Shown here: in pieces, positions 55,501 to 63,388 of the stretch | Position numbering within the stretch: position 1 is the first letter of the stretch | How the letters are laid out: each line of letters begins with the position of its first letter | Assembly: GCA_022829145.1 (NCBI GenBank) | Contig: CM040747.1 | Coordinates: 39,522,058-39,586,057, forward strand | Length of the DNA stretch: 64,000 nt | Direction: 5' to 3' | Origin: Albula goreensis | Taxonomy: Eukaryota > Chordata > Actinopteri > Albuliformes > Albulidae | Notes under the pieces: model-generated | Seen by the model: only the letters and a program-made list of their open reading frames with translations | What the model was told of the DNA's origin: nothing | The model's database searches: none | Made by a program: the position numbers and the translations under genes

Positions 55501-57552
55501 TGTGGATGGATGTTTAGGCTATTTTGCAAAACCAAACTTCTTGTTTCATTACATAGAGTCACTTATTAATCGGTCTTTTGAAACATGTTAATTGAGGGGT
55601 TTGAGCTTCTGTTAATAATTCTGGAATAATATGGTATACATCAAATGGAACAACGTTTTCATCTTGTGATCTGTGCTGATCACATGGCTTAATTTTGTTA
55701 TTATCCTACATCATAGAATTAAAAAAAAAGATTTGTCTGTAATGTGTTGGCTTCAGCATCAGCTTGTTGACTGGCAGAAATGCATGTCGTTCTCATACCT
55801 AGAAGCTACACAGCACAGGTCTACTGACAATAGGTCTACTCCAGGCTTCAAACTCAGCCAGCCCAAACAGGGCCTCACAAAACAGAAGGTGTGGGTCACT
55901 TGAATCGATCTAACATGCTGAAGGAGGGAGTGAGGTATGATGCCACTGGATTCAAGCAGGCTGAGTCACAGCTAAAACATTTTCACTAAACCACAAACAA
56001 CCATCTACAACCATCCTGAGATGATGGTAAATTTCCACCATCCTGAGAAAGTCTTAATGTCATCCTCTTCCTGCAGCTCTAAGACAGCTGGGTACAGGTG
56101 ACCCTGCTCTTTCTGCTGGACCCAAAAAGTCAAAACAGACATTGCATATTTGTTTTTACAGACAATTTGGTGAATGGTGTTGAAAACTTGCCAAACAGTT
56201 CAAGGCATCAATCAACTGTCCAAACAAGCATATTCCTTCTAAACAATGAACTTGAATGTCCATTTTAATCTCATCCTTGTCAGCAGCTCAACTCACAGCA
56301 CATGGAGACAGAGCTTCCAGTTAACCTCATCCTCTTACTGCAGCTCTAACTCACAGCACATGGAGACAGAGCTTCCAGTTAACCTCATCCTCTTACTGCA
56401 GCTCTAACTCACAGCACATGGAGACAGAGCTTCCAGTTAACCTCATCCTCTTACTGCAGCTCTAACTCACAGCACATGGAAACAGAGCTTCCAGTTAACC
56501 TCATCCTCTTCCTGCAGCTCCAACTCACAGCATATGGAGAGAGGAATTCAAAATGGATTAACTTACAGGTTTAATATAAATTTACTGTTTCATTGATATA
56601 ATGGCCAAGTTCTTTTGTCACTCCTTCCTCAGTATGGAAAATAAGCACTTTCTATCACAATCTTGCTGTTCCCTTGTGAAGCCACATTCTGTCTCAGCTA
56701 CAGTGGCCAGTATTTAACCCTGTCTGGATCATTTATTTACTTCCTCTTTTGAGCTTTGAAATGCATTTTTGCATGAAGTAAAATCTGATTTCGATGTCAA
56801 CTGAAATTGGTGAAGCTTCAAAATTGTAAACCTTTGTTTTATGTTAGCTTCAGTCAAATGTATGTACAGCTAGTTTCAGATCAAACCATCTGTGGAAAAA
56901 TGGTGCACATGATCAACAGTCTAACAAAGTTTTCCTGTTTAATATGTGTAAAATTAAAACTTCACAACACATTCAGTGCATGTTTTTCATGCAGTAAAAC
57001 TAAGCTTTTTTAAGGCTTGAGCCTTGGACCCCCTGCCAGGCCCAGTGCAGCCTTCAACCCCCCCAGCTGTGCCCCTGCCCCACCTACACCAGACTGTGTC
57101 CAGTGAGAGTGAGGTACAATGAAACAGTAGTGTAAATAATATCCTGTTTACTTACCTTGGATCAGCAGTGGATTCCCCTCCAAATCTGATTGGGTGAACC
57201 AATGAACTGTCACTCTTCATCGATATACAGCTGGGTACAGGTGACCCTGCTCTCTCCACCTTGACCCTGTAAACAAAACATGGAGACAGAGCTTCCAGTT
57301 AACCTCATCCTCTTACTGCAGCTCTAACTCACAGCACATGGAGACAGAGCATCCAGTTAACCTCATCCTCTTACTGCAGCTCTAACTCACAGCACATGGA
57401 GACAGAGCTTCCAGTTAACCTCATCCTCTTACTGCAGCTCTAACTCATTCATAATGTATTAATTAAAGTACAATCTGTTCCACGTATTCTTACCTCTTGC
57501 TTTTAGGGCTGGAGGTTCCAGCGCTGGTCTTTACCTCCCCAGAGTGACTCAT
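32081..57552 (-). CDS. NLR-family gene: PYD-like, FISNA-NACHT, LRR, B30.2; one frameshift
   Basis: Ten exons: 57494-57552, 57156-57266, 53242-53330, 50688-50928, 48039-49907, 40768-40941, 34232-34405, 33527-33688, 33107-33153, 32081-32664. Splice phases agree at every junction except exon 3 to 4. The order is that of the fish-specific NLR class: short leader exons, pyrin-like death fold, FISNA, NACHT with Walker A GIAGIGKT and Walker B FDGLDE, leucine-rich repeats and a PRY-SPRY domain. NLRs of this class are cytosolic sensors thought to form oligomeric signalling platforms; ligand unknown. A one-base deletion near 48540 shifts the frame after the NACHT core; restoring phase downstream is consistent with exactly one missing base, so this may be an assembly error or a young pseudogene. 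Only three LRR exons remain. Introns are enlarged by transposons and minisatellites. Confidence 0.85.
33107..33153 (-). CDS. NLR exon 9: short linker before B30.2
   Basis: 47 nt between CCTACAG and GTGAGT. Encodes [15 protein letters not shown], the conserved linker preceding PRY in fish NLRs. Phases (one base in, one out) fit both neighbours. Confidence 0.85.
33195..33530. repeat. 45-bp minisatellite carrying the exon 8 splice donor, 8 copies
   Basis: Unit contains AACTCTCTGTACTTACAGCA followed by GTGTGTCTATGAGGTG. On the coding strand each unit reads ACTGCTGTAAGTACAG, i.e. the same exon end plus GTAAGT donor as the real one at 33527/33526. Two units are shortened by 3 bp. The array begins at the exon border and runs into the intron. 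Confidence 0.95.
33527..33688 (-). CDS. NLR exon 8: last leucine-rich repeat
   Basis: Acceptor TCTCTGCAG, donor GTAAGT. Contains [20 protein letters not shown] and [16 protein letters not shown]. It is 12 nt shorter than the 174-nt LRR exons and ends KLDTLTL, as the final LRR exon of this gene class does. Confidence 0.85.
33727..33925. repeat. About 86-bp tandem repeat, 2.3 copies, in NLR intron 7
   Basis: CACCTTACAGAATCTGAATA and GATTATCATTATCAAACACA recur at about 86-bp spacing. Lies 40 bp upstream of exon 8. Confidence 0.85.
34232..34405 (-). CDS. NLR exon 7: leucine-rich repeat
   Basis: Exactly 174 nt, the standard RI-type LRR exon. Acceptor CTCTCCACAG, donor GTGAGT. Contains [20 protein letters not shown] and [19 protein letters not shown]. 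Confidence 0.9.
34406..34900. repeat. About 45-bp minisatellite carrying the exon 7 acceptor, about 10 copies
   Basis: Unit contains ACCCAGCCTGTGGAGAGAAC, a CA run of variable length, then TATAAATATACACCA. On the coding strand each unit reads TTCTCTCCACAGGCTGGGT, the same acceptor plus first exon bases as the real one at 34405. The CA run is longest near 34555-34585 and 34895-34920. Confidence 0.95.
35010..36225. other. NLR intron 6, left part, no gene recognised
   Basis: Short ORFs at 35231-35449, 35459-35665 and 35839-36120 lack domains or splice context. Likely old transposon debris. Confidence 0.45.
36230..36895 (-). pseudogene. HARBI1-like (PIF/Harbinger) transposase pseudogene
   Basis: Read on the minus strand: [20 protein letters not shown] then [32 protein letters not shown] and [13 protein letters not shown], followed by [12 protein letters not shown] sequence. 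These are the DDE nuclease blocks of HARBI1-like transposases (IDGTH and the ICD block carry catalytic aspartates). At least one in-frame stop (after NRKQ) and frameshifts make it dead. It sits in intron 6 of the NLR gene. Confidence 0.82.
36896..40767. other. NLR intron 6, right part, no gene recognised
   Basis: About 3.9 kb without a supported feature. Short ORFs (for example 37154-37543, 39109-39318) do not show domains and are not in the strand or phase of the gene. Some segments are probably decayed transposons. Confidence 0.5.
40768..40941 (-). CDS. NLR exon 6: first leucine-rich repeat
   Basis: 174 nt with acceptor TTCTTTCAG and donor GTGAGT. Contains [20 protein letters not shown] and [19 protein letters not shown]. 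Phase matches the NACHT exon end (two bases plus one). Confidence 0.92.
40942..42332. other. NLR intron 5, no gene recognised
   Basis: Unannotated intronic sequence with no supported ORF, RNA or repeat. Confidence 0.5.
42333..43148. mobile_element. MITE with GGCTGCA-type inverted termini
   Basis: Left end GGCTGCATCCCAATACT, right end AGTATTGGAGTGCAGCC, imperfect inverted repeats of about 17 bp; flanked by ACA on both sides (possible 3-bp target duplication). GGAGG-rich subterminal blocks occur in inverted orientation at both ends. No transposase. The ORFs in it are not genes. Confidence 0.65.
43388..44625. mobile_element. Second MITE, 16-bp perfect inverted termini
   Basis: GGGCTGCGTTCCAATC at 43388-43403 and its exact reverse complement at 44610-44625. 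Termini resemble those of the element at 42333-43148, so they may belong to one family. No target duplication could be recognised. A 23-bp direct repeat (around GGGGTTGTGGCTGTTCGAAT) lies at about 43367 and 43507. Confidence 0.65.
44640..44957 (-). other. Unassigned open frame beside the MITE
   Basis: About 110 codons from [19 protein letters not shown] through [20 protein letters not shown] to [11 protein letters not shown]; its 3' part enters the MITE. A divergent ORF starts at 44973 on the plus strand. GC content is higher than in the surroundings. I do not recognise either product; could be a fragment of an unknown transposon. Confidence 0.25.
45300..47456. other. NLR intron 5, transposon debris
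   Basis: No supported gene. A segment near 46200-46290 with paired TTGGTCGACTAA motifs looks like the end of a hAT-type element. Short ORFs (46851-47114 and others) have no domain. Confidence 0.4.
47457..47533. ncRNA. Candidate miRNA-like hairpin
   Basis: A 77-nt near-perfect inverted repeat: arms of 34-35 nt with one bulge and one mismatch around an 8-nt loop (AAATCTTA). The size is that of a pre-miRNA stem-loop. Either strand could be transcribed; on the minus strand it would be intronic to the NLR gene. It could also be a tiny inverted duplication or a MITE core. No flanking evidence of processing. Confidence 0.4.
47786..47975 (+). mobile_element. tRNA-derived SINE
   Basis: A-box-like CTAGTGGCTCAGGTA, B-box GGTTCAGGCCCCAGT, a body with GTTGCTCCCAGGGCCC and the tail TACCTTGGATAAAAGTGTCA followed by (AAT)n. 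The plan matches the SINE at 27145-27330. Confidence 0.72.
48039..49907 (-). CDS. NLR exon 5: FISNA and NACHT domains (one-base frameshift)
   Basis: Acceptor CATCCTCTCAG, donor GTGAGT at 48038-48033. Starts [19 protein letters not shown] (FISNA), then [15 protein letters not shown], Walker A GIAGIGKT at 49597-49620, Walker B FDGLDE at 49378-49395, [13 protein letters not shown] and the winged-helix region [17 protein letters not shown]. Near 48540 the frame changes: DQAL is followed by a shifted reading, while the family-like tail ([20 protein letters not shown] and then [13 protein letters not shown]) continues in another frame to the donor. The exon length is one base short of what its two splice phases need, which fits a single deletion in an A run. 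Confidence 0.9.
50198..50222. repeat. (TA)n microsatellite
   Basis: About 12 TA units in NLR intron 4. Confidence 0.95.
50688..50928 (-). CDS. NLR exon 4: pyrin-like (death-fold) domain
   Basis: 241 nt; acceptor TTTATTTCAG, donor GTAAGA at 50687-50682. Encodes [40 protein letters not shown] and [20 protein letters not shown]. Helical, charged, with the LKxFKxxL and ILRxMxxxDLA pattern of PYD domains. It would mediate homotypic interactions such as with ASC; this is inference from the family. The end phase joins perfectly to exon 5. Confidence 0.83.
50929..51535. repeat. 40-bp minisatellite carrying the exon 4 acceptor, about 15 copies
   Basis: Unit contains GTGTGCTGTATCAGAGAGAC followed by TGAAATAAACACATGAAGAG. 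On the coding strand each unit reads ATGTGTTTATTTCAGTCTCT, identical to the real acceptor and first six bases of exon 4. The array begins exactly at the exon border. Confidence 0.95.
51899..52520. repeat. About 29-bp minisatellite, about 21 copies, in NLR intron 3
   Basis: Units contain CACCCTACACCCTGTGAGTG and TGTTCCCTGC/TAC. On either strand frames are short. CCCTACACCC resembles degenerate telomere repeats but is probably coincidental. Confidence 0.93.
53242..53330 (-). CDS. NLR exon 3: short leader-type exon
   Basis: Acceptor CTTTGCAG, donor GTGTGA at 53241. Encodes [20 protein letters not shown] and CMDVNPTQK. The entry phase fits exon 2. With this donor the exit phase does not fit exon 4; an upstream GTAAAC (after ATGGAT) would give phase 0 and fit. 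I therefore consider the 3' border uncertain by 16 nt, or an intermediate exon was missed. Confidence 0.65.
53477..53524 (+). other. G-quadruplex-like G-rich tract
   Basis: Six runs of three to seven G within 48 bases. On the strand transcribed as NLR intron it is C-rich, so the G-rich strand is the DNA template. Confidence 0.6.
53991..54240 (-). pseudogene. HARBI1-like transposase C-terminal fragment
   Basis: Minus-strand pieces [11 protein letters not shown] and, in a shifted frame, [13 protein letters not shown] correspond to the ERxFGxLKxRW and xILACxVLHN blocks near the end of HARBI1-like transposases. Short and frameshifted. A second HARBI1-type relic in the same gene, in intron 2. Confidence 0.6.
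54330..56065. other. NLR intron 2, no gene recognised
   Basis: AT-rich; short ORFs without domains. Confidence 0.5.
56068..56124 (-). pseudogene. Broken copy of NLR exon 2
   Basis: On the minus strand GAGCAGGGTCACCTGTACCC and AGCTGT match the start of exon 2 (GSPVPSC), then the match stops and 58-bp repeat sequence follows (TTAGAGCTGCAGG). The downstream half and donor are missing. A duplicated, decayed leader exon. Confidence 0.7.
56281..56530. repeat. 58-bp minisatellite, about 4 copies, in NLR intron 2
   Basis: Unit contains CACAGCACATGGAGACAGAG and TTCCAGTTAACCTCATCCTC. The same unit recurs at 57281-57440, on the other side of exon 2. Confidence 0.93.
57156..57266 (-). CDS. NLR exon 2: leader exon with MKSD motif
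   Basis: 111 nt between TTTGTTTACAG and GTAAGT-type donor (GTAAG at 57155-57151). Encodes [20 protein letters not shown] then [16 protein letters not shown]. The PSCxSMKSD motif is a hallmark of N-terminal exons of the fish-specific NLR class. Phases fit exons 1 and 3. Confidence 0.87.
57281..57440. repeat. 58-bp minisatellite, about 3 copies, in NLR intron 1
   Basis: Same unit as 56281-56530. The copy nearest exon 2 is cut 15 bp before the acceptor, so exon 2 sits between two arrays of one repeat family. Confidence 0.92.
57494..57552 (-). CDS. NLR exon 1: start codon
   Basis: ATG at 57552-57550; encodes [19 protein letters not shown] and two bases, donor GTAAGA at 57493. The MSxSGE start and serine/lysine-rich leader are usual for this NLR class. 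No upstream in-frame ATG was sought beyond a few codons; a 5' UTR exon further upstream is likely. Confidence 0.82.
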
Positions 57553-57599
57553 TTTTGAGACAGCGCCCCCTGTCTCAGGAGACTGGATTATGTCTAACC

Positions 57600-58654
57600 A
57601 GACTATGAATCGGTTCTGACCCAGATCTCACAGACCTGTAAACACACAGGAATAGAAATTATGAACATTTGAGCTTCATTATCCACATTTCATTTTTGTT
57701 CTTGACCCCTCTGACATTTAACGGATCGTCAATTAAAAATCACCTTGTTGCCCAAACTGAAGGAAAATCAAACTGCTTTACCCACATGTCAATATCACTT
57801 GGACACAACTTTGTTCAACAATCTGAGTGTTGCGGTTAAAAGGTTTTTGACATTTAAGATGGAAAATGGCCTTTGTGTGTTTGTAGGTGTATTATGGACA
57901 CAAAAACCAATCAAAATTCAAACAACCAAATCTGAAGGGAAAATACAGCTTGTGTACTGGCACCATTGTCAATGAAATATTTACATAATAATTTAATCTA
58001 AAAATTGTTTGTGCGTGTATGTCCATATAACTTGGATTCTATAATGTTTGACCACCTTGAGTAATGTGGTTGGAAAGCTGTTGACATTTTAACCAAAAAC
58101 ACACTCACTTGTTCCTAAATGTTCAAGATAAATATCAACACACTTTTCTTTTTCACCCATAGTTTGCATAGTCTGAGTCACACAACGAAGAATTAATACT
58201 GCGAACAAATAAATATATTTTTGTAAATAAATCATGGGTCCAGTGAATCAATCAATGTTTGTATCTAGATGCTGGAAGGCCCCTCATCACCCGCCTTCAG
58301 TGCAGCCTCACTGCTCTGGAATGTGTAACCACATTAATTGTACAGATATTGACGGAATTTGTCATATTCGATATTCTGATTTTATGACAGCGATTATATT
58401 CGACCGCACAGGCTACATTATATCGCTTCATCATCACTTTCATCTCAAGCGCAACATCACATATATTGCTGCCTATTTGAGAACTGGCTCAATGCTGCAC
58501 TGAAGTAAAAGGTTGAAGATTGGGACGTTCGGCTCCGAATCAAAAGCCAAAGCGCCATGTTTAAATGACATGACGTGCACCCGTTAATAACTGCTTTTGC
58601 TAACATGCATCATTTTGCTTTTTAAAGTGACAATATGATTATAAGGGGTAGAAG
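57600..58654. other. NLR 5' flank, no gene recognised
   Basis: Short plus-strand ORFs (57745-57975, 58234-58503) without domains. Confidence 0.5.
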
Positions 58655-59222
58655 TGTCAGTAATGTAGTGTAACTTGTGTTTTGGTTTCTTGTTTCCTCT
58701 GTCGGTTTTGTTCGGTTGTTTTCGTGTTTTTTCGTTCCCTGTCCATGTGTGTTTTTCCTGGTCTTTGTATTTCCCCGCCCTTCTCGTTACCTGCTTTGAT
58801 TATCTGTTTCACCTGCCCTGTTTTGCCCCTGTGTCTTGTTTGCTTGTTAAGTCTTGTGTATTTATTCTCTGTTCGTTCAGTTGCTTGGTGCGAGTTCGTC
58901 TCTGTTGTTTGTTTCATTGTGCACGCCATGAGCTTTCTTATCCTGCTAGTATGCCCGTTAGTACCTGTTTTCTCGATTTACCGGTTTTTGACCCCTGTCT
59001 CCTGATTTTGTACCTTTGCAGTGTCTCTTCGTTGCCTTACCTTTGCCTGCCTTCTGACCACCCGATTGGATTGAGTCTTTTGTACTGTGTCTTTTGTACT
59101 GTTGCCTAGCCTTCCTGGTTTTGTTTTTGACTTCTGCCTGTTTGACTACGGTTTTTGGATTCTGCCCCAATAAATCCCTTCACTGCACTTTTTTGCGTTT
59201 GCGTCCTCCCTGGTGCATGACA
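58655..59222 (+). mobile_element. Solo LTR with perfect 5-bp target duplication
   Basis: Starts TGTCAG, ends GCATGACA, flanked on both sides by AGAAG (58650-58654 and 59223-59227). Contains AATAAA at 59169-59174 near its end. 568 bp; no internal genes. The Cys/Val/Phe-rich ORFs at 58675-59170 lie wholly within it and are not genes. Gypsy-type by size and termini. Confidence 0.85.
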
Positions 59223-59229
59223 AGAAGAT

Positions 59230-59800
59230 TCTTTTGCGACATGTAGCCTATAATTAACATTCGATTATTATTCATTTTTCACCTGAAAAGTCACATAAAT
59301 GCAGGAAATTGACATCCGTTAAGTGAGCACCGTTCATCATAAATAAGTATACGAACTGGATGCACAATTCAGTTCCGAGAAGCAAATTTCTCCTCAATCG
59401 GATTTAAAATAGTTTTGCTATCGTCTGTCGGATATTAGATGAGAAGCGGACGCTTCACATTTTTTACATTTGCCTAAAAGTACCCCCAGCGATTTTATCC
59501 CGGCACACCACCCCAAGGCAGAAAGGTGGTTACGGCGAGAAATGTATTCCTTCTCTTTTCAATCTCATCTGTCTCCTTTAAAATGAAGTTTCAGATTTTT
59601 AACTTTCACTTAGACCGAGCTGAGGAACTGTTTCTTACTGGCCATTTTTACATATTCTAGCCGGAAAAAACGTTGAGCAAACCTTTATACTTCTGACCAA
59701 AAATATACATTTACACTCTGTCATACGCAGTACTTACTATGATATTTTATTCCACTTTATGCTTCTGTCTTTACTCTTCTGTCTACGAAATGGCGCTTGA
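59230..59800. other. NLR 5' flank, no gene recognised
   Basis: AT-rich; a partial interferon-element-like TTTCACTTAG lies near 59604. Confidence 0.4.
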
Positions 59801-59809
59801 AAAGAAATG

Positions 59810-59823
59810 CTTTCACTTTCATT
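59810..59823 (-). promoter_or_regulatory. ISRE/IRF-element-like site
   Basis: On the minus strand GAAAGTGAAAG, which fits GAAANNGAAA, the core bound by IRF factors. It lies 2.26 kb upstream of the NLR start codon, on the far side of the solo LTR. Relevant only if the NLR promoter or a 5' UTR exon lies nearby, which I cannot show. Confidence 0.35.
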
Positions 59824-59894
59824 ATTTGGACTGACCCATTCTGAGTCCCTAGGTTTAGTTTCCTGACTGTAATCCCAATCGTATCAGAGCTTTT

Positions 59895-59930
59895 ATTAAA
59901 TAAGCATATATGTATATATGCTTATTTAAT
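59895..59930. repeat. AT-rich palindrome
   Basis: Perfect 16-bp arms around a TGTA loop, followed by a (TA)n-rich tract to about 59965. Could extrude a cruciform; no function is implied. Confidence 0.85.
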
Positions 59931-59969
59931 ATGCATATATATATGCATATATATATATATATATAATGC

Positions 59970-62015
59970 ATCAACATATAAAACAGTTCAAACATCTTGT
60001 GGTTGCATAATCTGCGTCATCTGCGTACATTGTTCGACCCTATTAAAATGACACATAGCTTCTTTCATTTCACTAATATAGCTTCCTCCTGCAAGCTTCA
60101 TGCTGTATAATAACCAGAACGTTTAATATGAATGTGTGTGGACTACTCTAAAAAACCCTGTTTCAAAGGTGTTGCTATTTAATAAAAGTTGTTTATTACA
60201 GTGACTTTTGATGAAGTATATTACGTTGGTTTATAACCATACACTCATGTCCAACTCTTCAAAGCAGACTTATTGCAGACTGCTTATTACATACATGTAT
60301 GTCACCAGCAGATATCCACATCACAAGTGTTTTGAAACAGTCACTTGTTCCTAATAGTAAGGACCAACGCGTTTGGAAACAGTGTTCATTGTTCCTAAGC
60401 TGTGTTCGTGTTTTGAAACAGTCTTAATTGTTCTGGAGGTACCAGCTGTGCCAACGGTTCGAAACAATGATCCGTTCCAGTGCATTTCCCCCGGTGGCAT
60501 AATCATCAGTCAAAGTATGGTTATCAATATGGGCTTTTGTTTTTGACTTTGACCGAAGTCATACTTTTCGCATCCGAACTGCCAAGTTTTTCACTTTTAT
60601 CAATAAAATGTAACATCAGTTTTACCAGCTGGAGAAAATTCAACATAGGGATTTATTTAGTTAATTAGCGTAATGCATACCCTAATTCAATTGGTGTAAC
60701 GTTACACACTTTACACTGCGTAAAGGGACACAGCCTATAGGCTGCTTTTAAAGTGTCTCTGGAGAAAAATAAGTTGCGTCGCCTTAATAAACGGATTCAA
60801 ACTGATTTCAATGTATAATGATTTAATGAAGTTAGAATGAGCAGGGTATATCGCTGATTTGTGTCGGCTACCAGCAGATATCCTCATTCTAAGTGCTTTG
60901 CAACAACATAGTTGTATTATACGAATAGCTGAACAAGAACAGCAGCAGTTTCGGTTCTAGGGGTGACCTGTGCCCCCGTGACAACAAGCCTGGCCCCCCT
61001 GTGGCCCCCTAAAATACTATTTAAAATAGGTAATTTTTATCGTGAGCTGCACGCAGCGCATTGATTCGCTCAGCCCTCCTTGCCCCGCTCTCGCTCTCTC
61101 ACAAACACATTGATAACGGACCCCTTGCTCACCTGTACCTATGACAGAGCGGTCTGTCACATGTGCTCCATTACAGAATGCATCCTCGGGCTGCATGTCT
61201 TGCAAGTCTTCTTAACATTTTTCTTGTTGTGAAACGCCTCAGAGAACTGATTCTTAAATTTGTCTCTAGCTTCATTTGTCCGCGACGCGTTTCACTTAAA
61301 TGCGACGTTTTCGTGTTACTGTTATATTCCCTTTTCCTAATTTACACTGGAACATGGACGAGTGTCATCTCGCTGTCTCCCGAGGCAGCGAACGGAAAAG
61401 GTGGCTTTAAAACAGTCTTCCATAGCCGCACAAGTGATCACTGTAGTCTACAGAAGTAATAGCTGAAGCCTTACGATCTGACACCGGAGAAATAAAAAGT
61501 TAGGTTTTGCAACAGTGTCTTTATCTAGCTACATTGCTATCTAGGCTACTTCGACCAGTAAACCCAAATGATTACAATTGTTTCAGTACAACACTATCAC
61601 TTTCCCCGATCAATGTAACCAGCATAATTAGGCTAGGTTACTGACACAGTTCGTTGGCTATCCACGTTAACTAACGTTGGTTCGCCAGTCCAGGCCAGCT
61701 AGACTGGACTATGGACAAGGAGAATAGATGATTAGCTAACTGGCTTTTGGAAAGCTCTACCTCTCGCAAACAGTATCAACACTATTTCGCATGTCCCAAT
61801 TAACACGAATTACTTTTTATTAAGTTTAGCTATAGCAACATGTATTTTATTATTATTATAATGTTCTTTGACAAAAAGTGTTGGCAATGGAGCACTGTAT
61901 ATTTTTCAGTTATTTGACAAAGTGTAGCAATCGAGCACCCGCTGTATATGTTTTTTCACTTATTTGACACAAAGTGAAGCAATTTATTGTACTTGGCAAT
62001 TATAATTGCCCATCC
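59970..62015. other. No gene recognised
   Basis: Short ORFs (60480-60668, 61163-61459) have no domain. Sequence near 60955-61020 looks like an old transposon fragment. Confidence 0.45.
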
Positions 62016-62019
62016 TGTC

Positions 62020-62515
62020 TACAACGTTTCTCCATGTTCGCTCCCCAATGGTGGAACGAACTCCCTGTCTTACTACGGACTGCTAAATCATTACAATCCT
62101 TCCGTCGTGGTCTGAAAACCCACCTCTTCAGGCAATATCTGGCCTGAACATCCTACCCTCAGATCAAAACTTGTTGTCCATCTATTTTGTGTTATGTATA
62201 ATTATGTGTTTGCATTATTTAGCTATTATGCATCATTATTATGTAAATGTATCAGTATTTAGATTTATATTCATGAATTATCTCAATTTGTTCATTGCAT
62301 AATTTCTTATTTTGTAATTTTATAATTGCATATATTTTACTTGGCTATGTACCATTCTTCCTGGCTATGCTATTGTGACTTAGATTTAATTATTAGATTT
62401 TCTGTAGCATTATTGATAGATGCACTTTTAGATTTGTTGATGACTGTGTCCAATCCTTGTGCATTGCTTTGGATAAAAGCATCTGCCAAATAAATAAATG
62501 TAAATGTAGTCTTGC
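62020..62515 (+). mobile_element. L2-like LINE 3' end
   Basis: Coding remnant reads PQWWNELPVLLRTAKSLQSF and RRGLKTHLFRQYL, the C-terminus of L2/CR1-type ORF2, followed by a 3' UTR ending GGATAAAAGCATCTGCC and the repeat tail AAATAAATAAATG at 62490-62502. 5'-truncated copy. Confidence 0.72.
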
Positions 62516-62639
62516 TATTATAATATCACACTCAAGGTCTTGCTGTTAGGCTGAATATCAGCATGGCTGTGATTATCTTTGACAGTTGGGCTGCGGCCTC
62601 CTATCTATGACCAAAGAGTGATATTACTTAATTATTCTT

Positions 62640-63355
62640 GTAAATTTAGAACATAGAATTGGACAGAATTGACGTCATTCTGTTTCCCAGCAACAGTAGT
62701 ATGTTGAAGTTGTTTAGATTTTTCAGTATTTCAGCCTCTATGATGTCACAATAGGGATGTTCTGAAAATGCAACAACTATCAATTAATATGTCATTTGGA
62801 CTTGTCATCGATTGCAATTATATCATACCAAAATTTACCAGTCACTTAGAGTAGGACAGGAAAATATTGTGTTCCACTATTTTCTTGGGCAGTTACATCC
62901 TTCAGACTTGTAAGTAGATACCTAAAGCTTTTCCTCAAATACAGTGTGTCTTTGTTATTACTTCAAAATTAAATGATCAGTTCTGAGCCTGAATCTAACA
63001 GTTAGGCAAAAGAAATTGAGTGGTTTTAATCTTTTACCTAAATATAGCTGGTAAAAGATTAAAGCCAGCTATGTAGGGTAACTCAAGTAAGGGTGTCATA
63101 TCATATATGACAATGGTCAATGTTGGTGCAAACTTGTTTTGCCATTAGGTGCTCATATTTCCATACTGAATTAATTTCACTTCACAAGTAATTGTGATAA
63201 AAGTGGCATTATGAAATAAAGGTTTTATTGTTAATTAAAACAGATTGCTCGAAATAAGCCATTTGGAAATAAAATGTATTAGTATGAAATAAAGATCAAA
63301 TAATTCATTACTACATCATTATTGAGTAAAATTGAAACATGATAATGAAAATAGA
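62640..63355. repeat. Dispersed repeat, copy B (partner at 20590-21240)
   Basis: Matches 20590-21240 in the same orientation, with an extra stretch of about 80 bp near 63215-63285. Ends about 30 bp before the transposase-like ORF, so it might be part of that element. Confidence 0.8.
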
Positions 63356-63388
63356 TTAGACCTAAACAGTGACTTGACAGATTAGGCA

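Noticed and set aside
58675..59170. 144-codon Cys/Phe-rich ORF and minus-strand partners
   Set aside because: Wholly inside the solo LTR with perfect AGAAG duplications; hydrophobic only because the LTR is T-rich.
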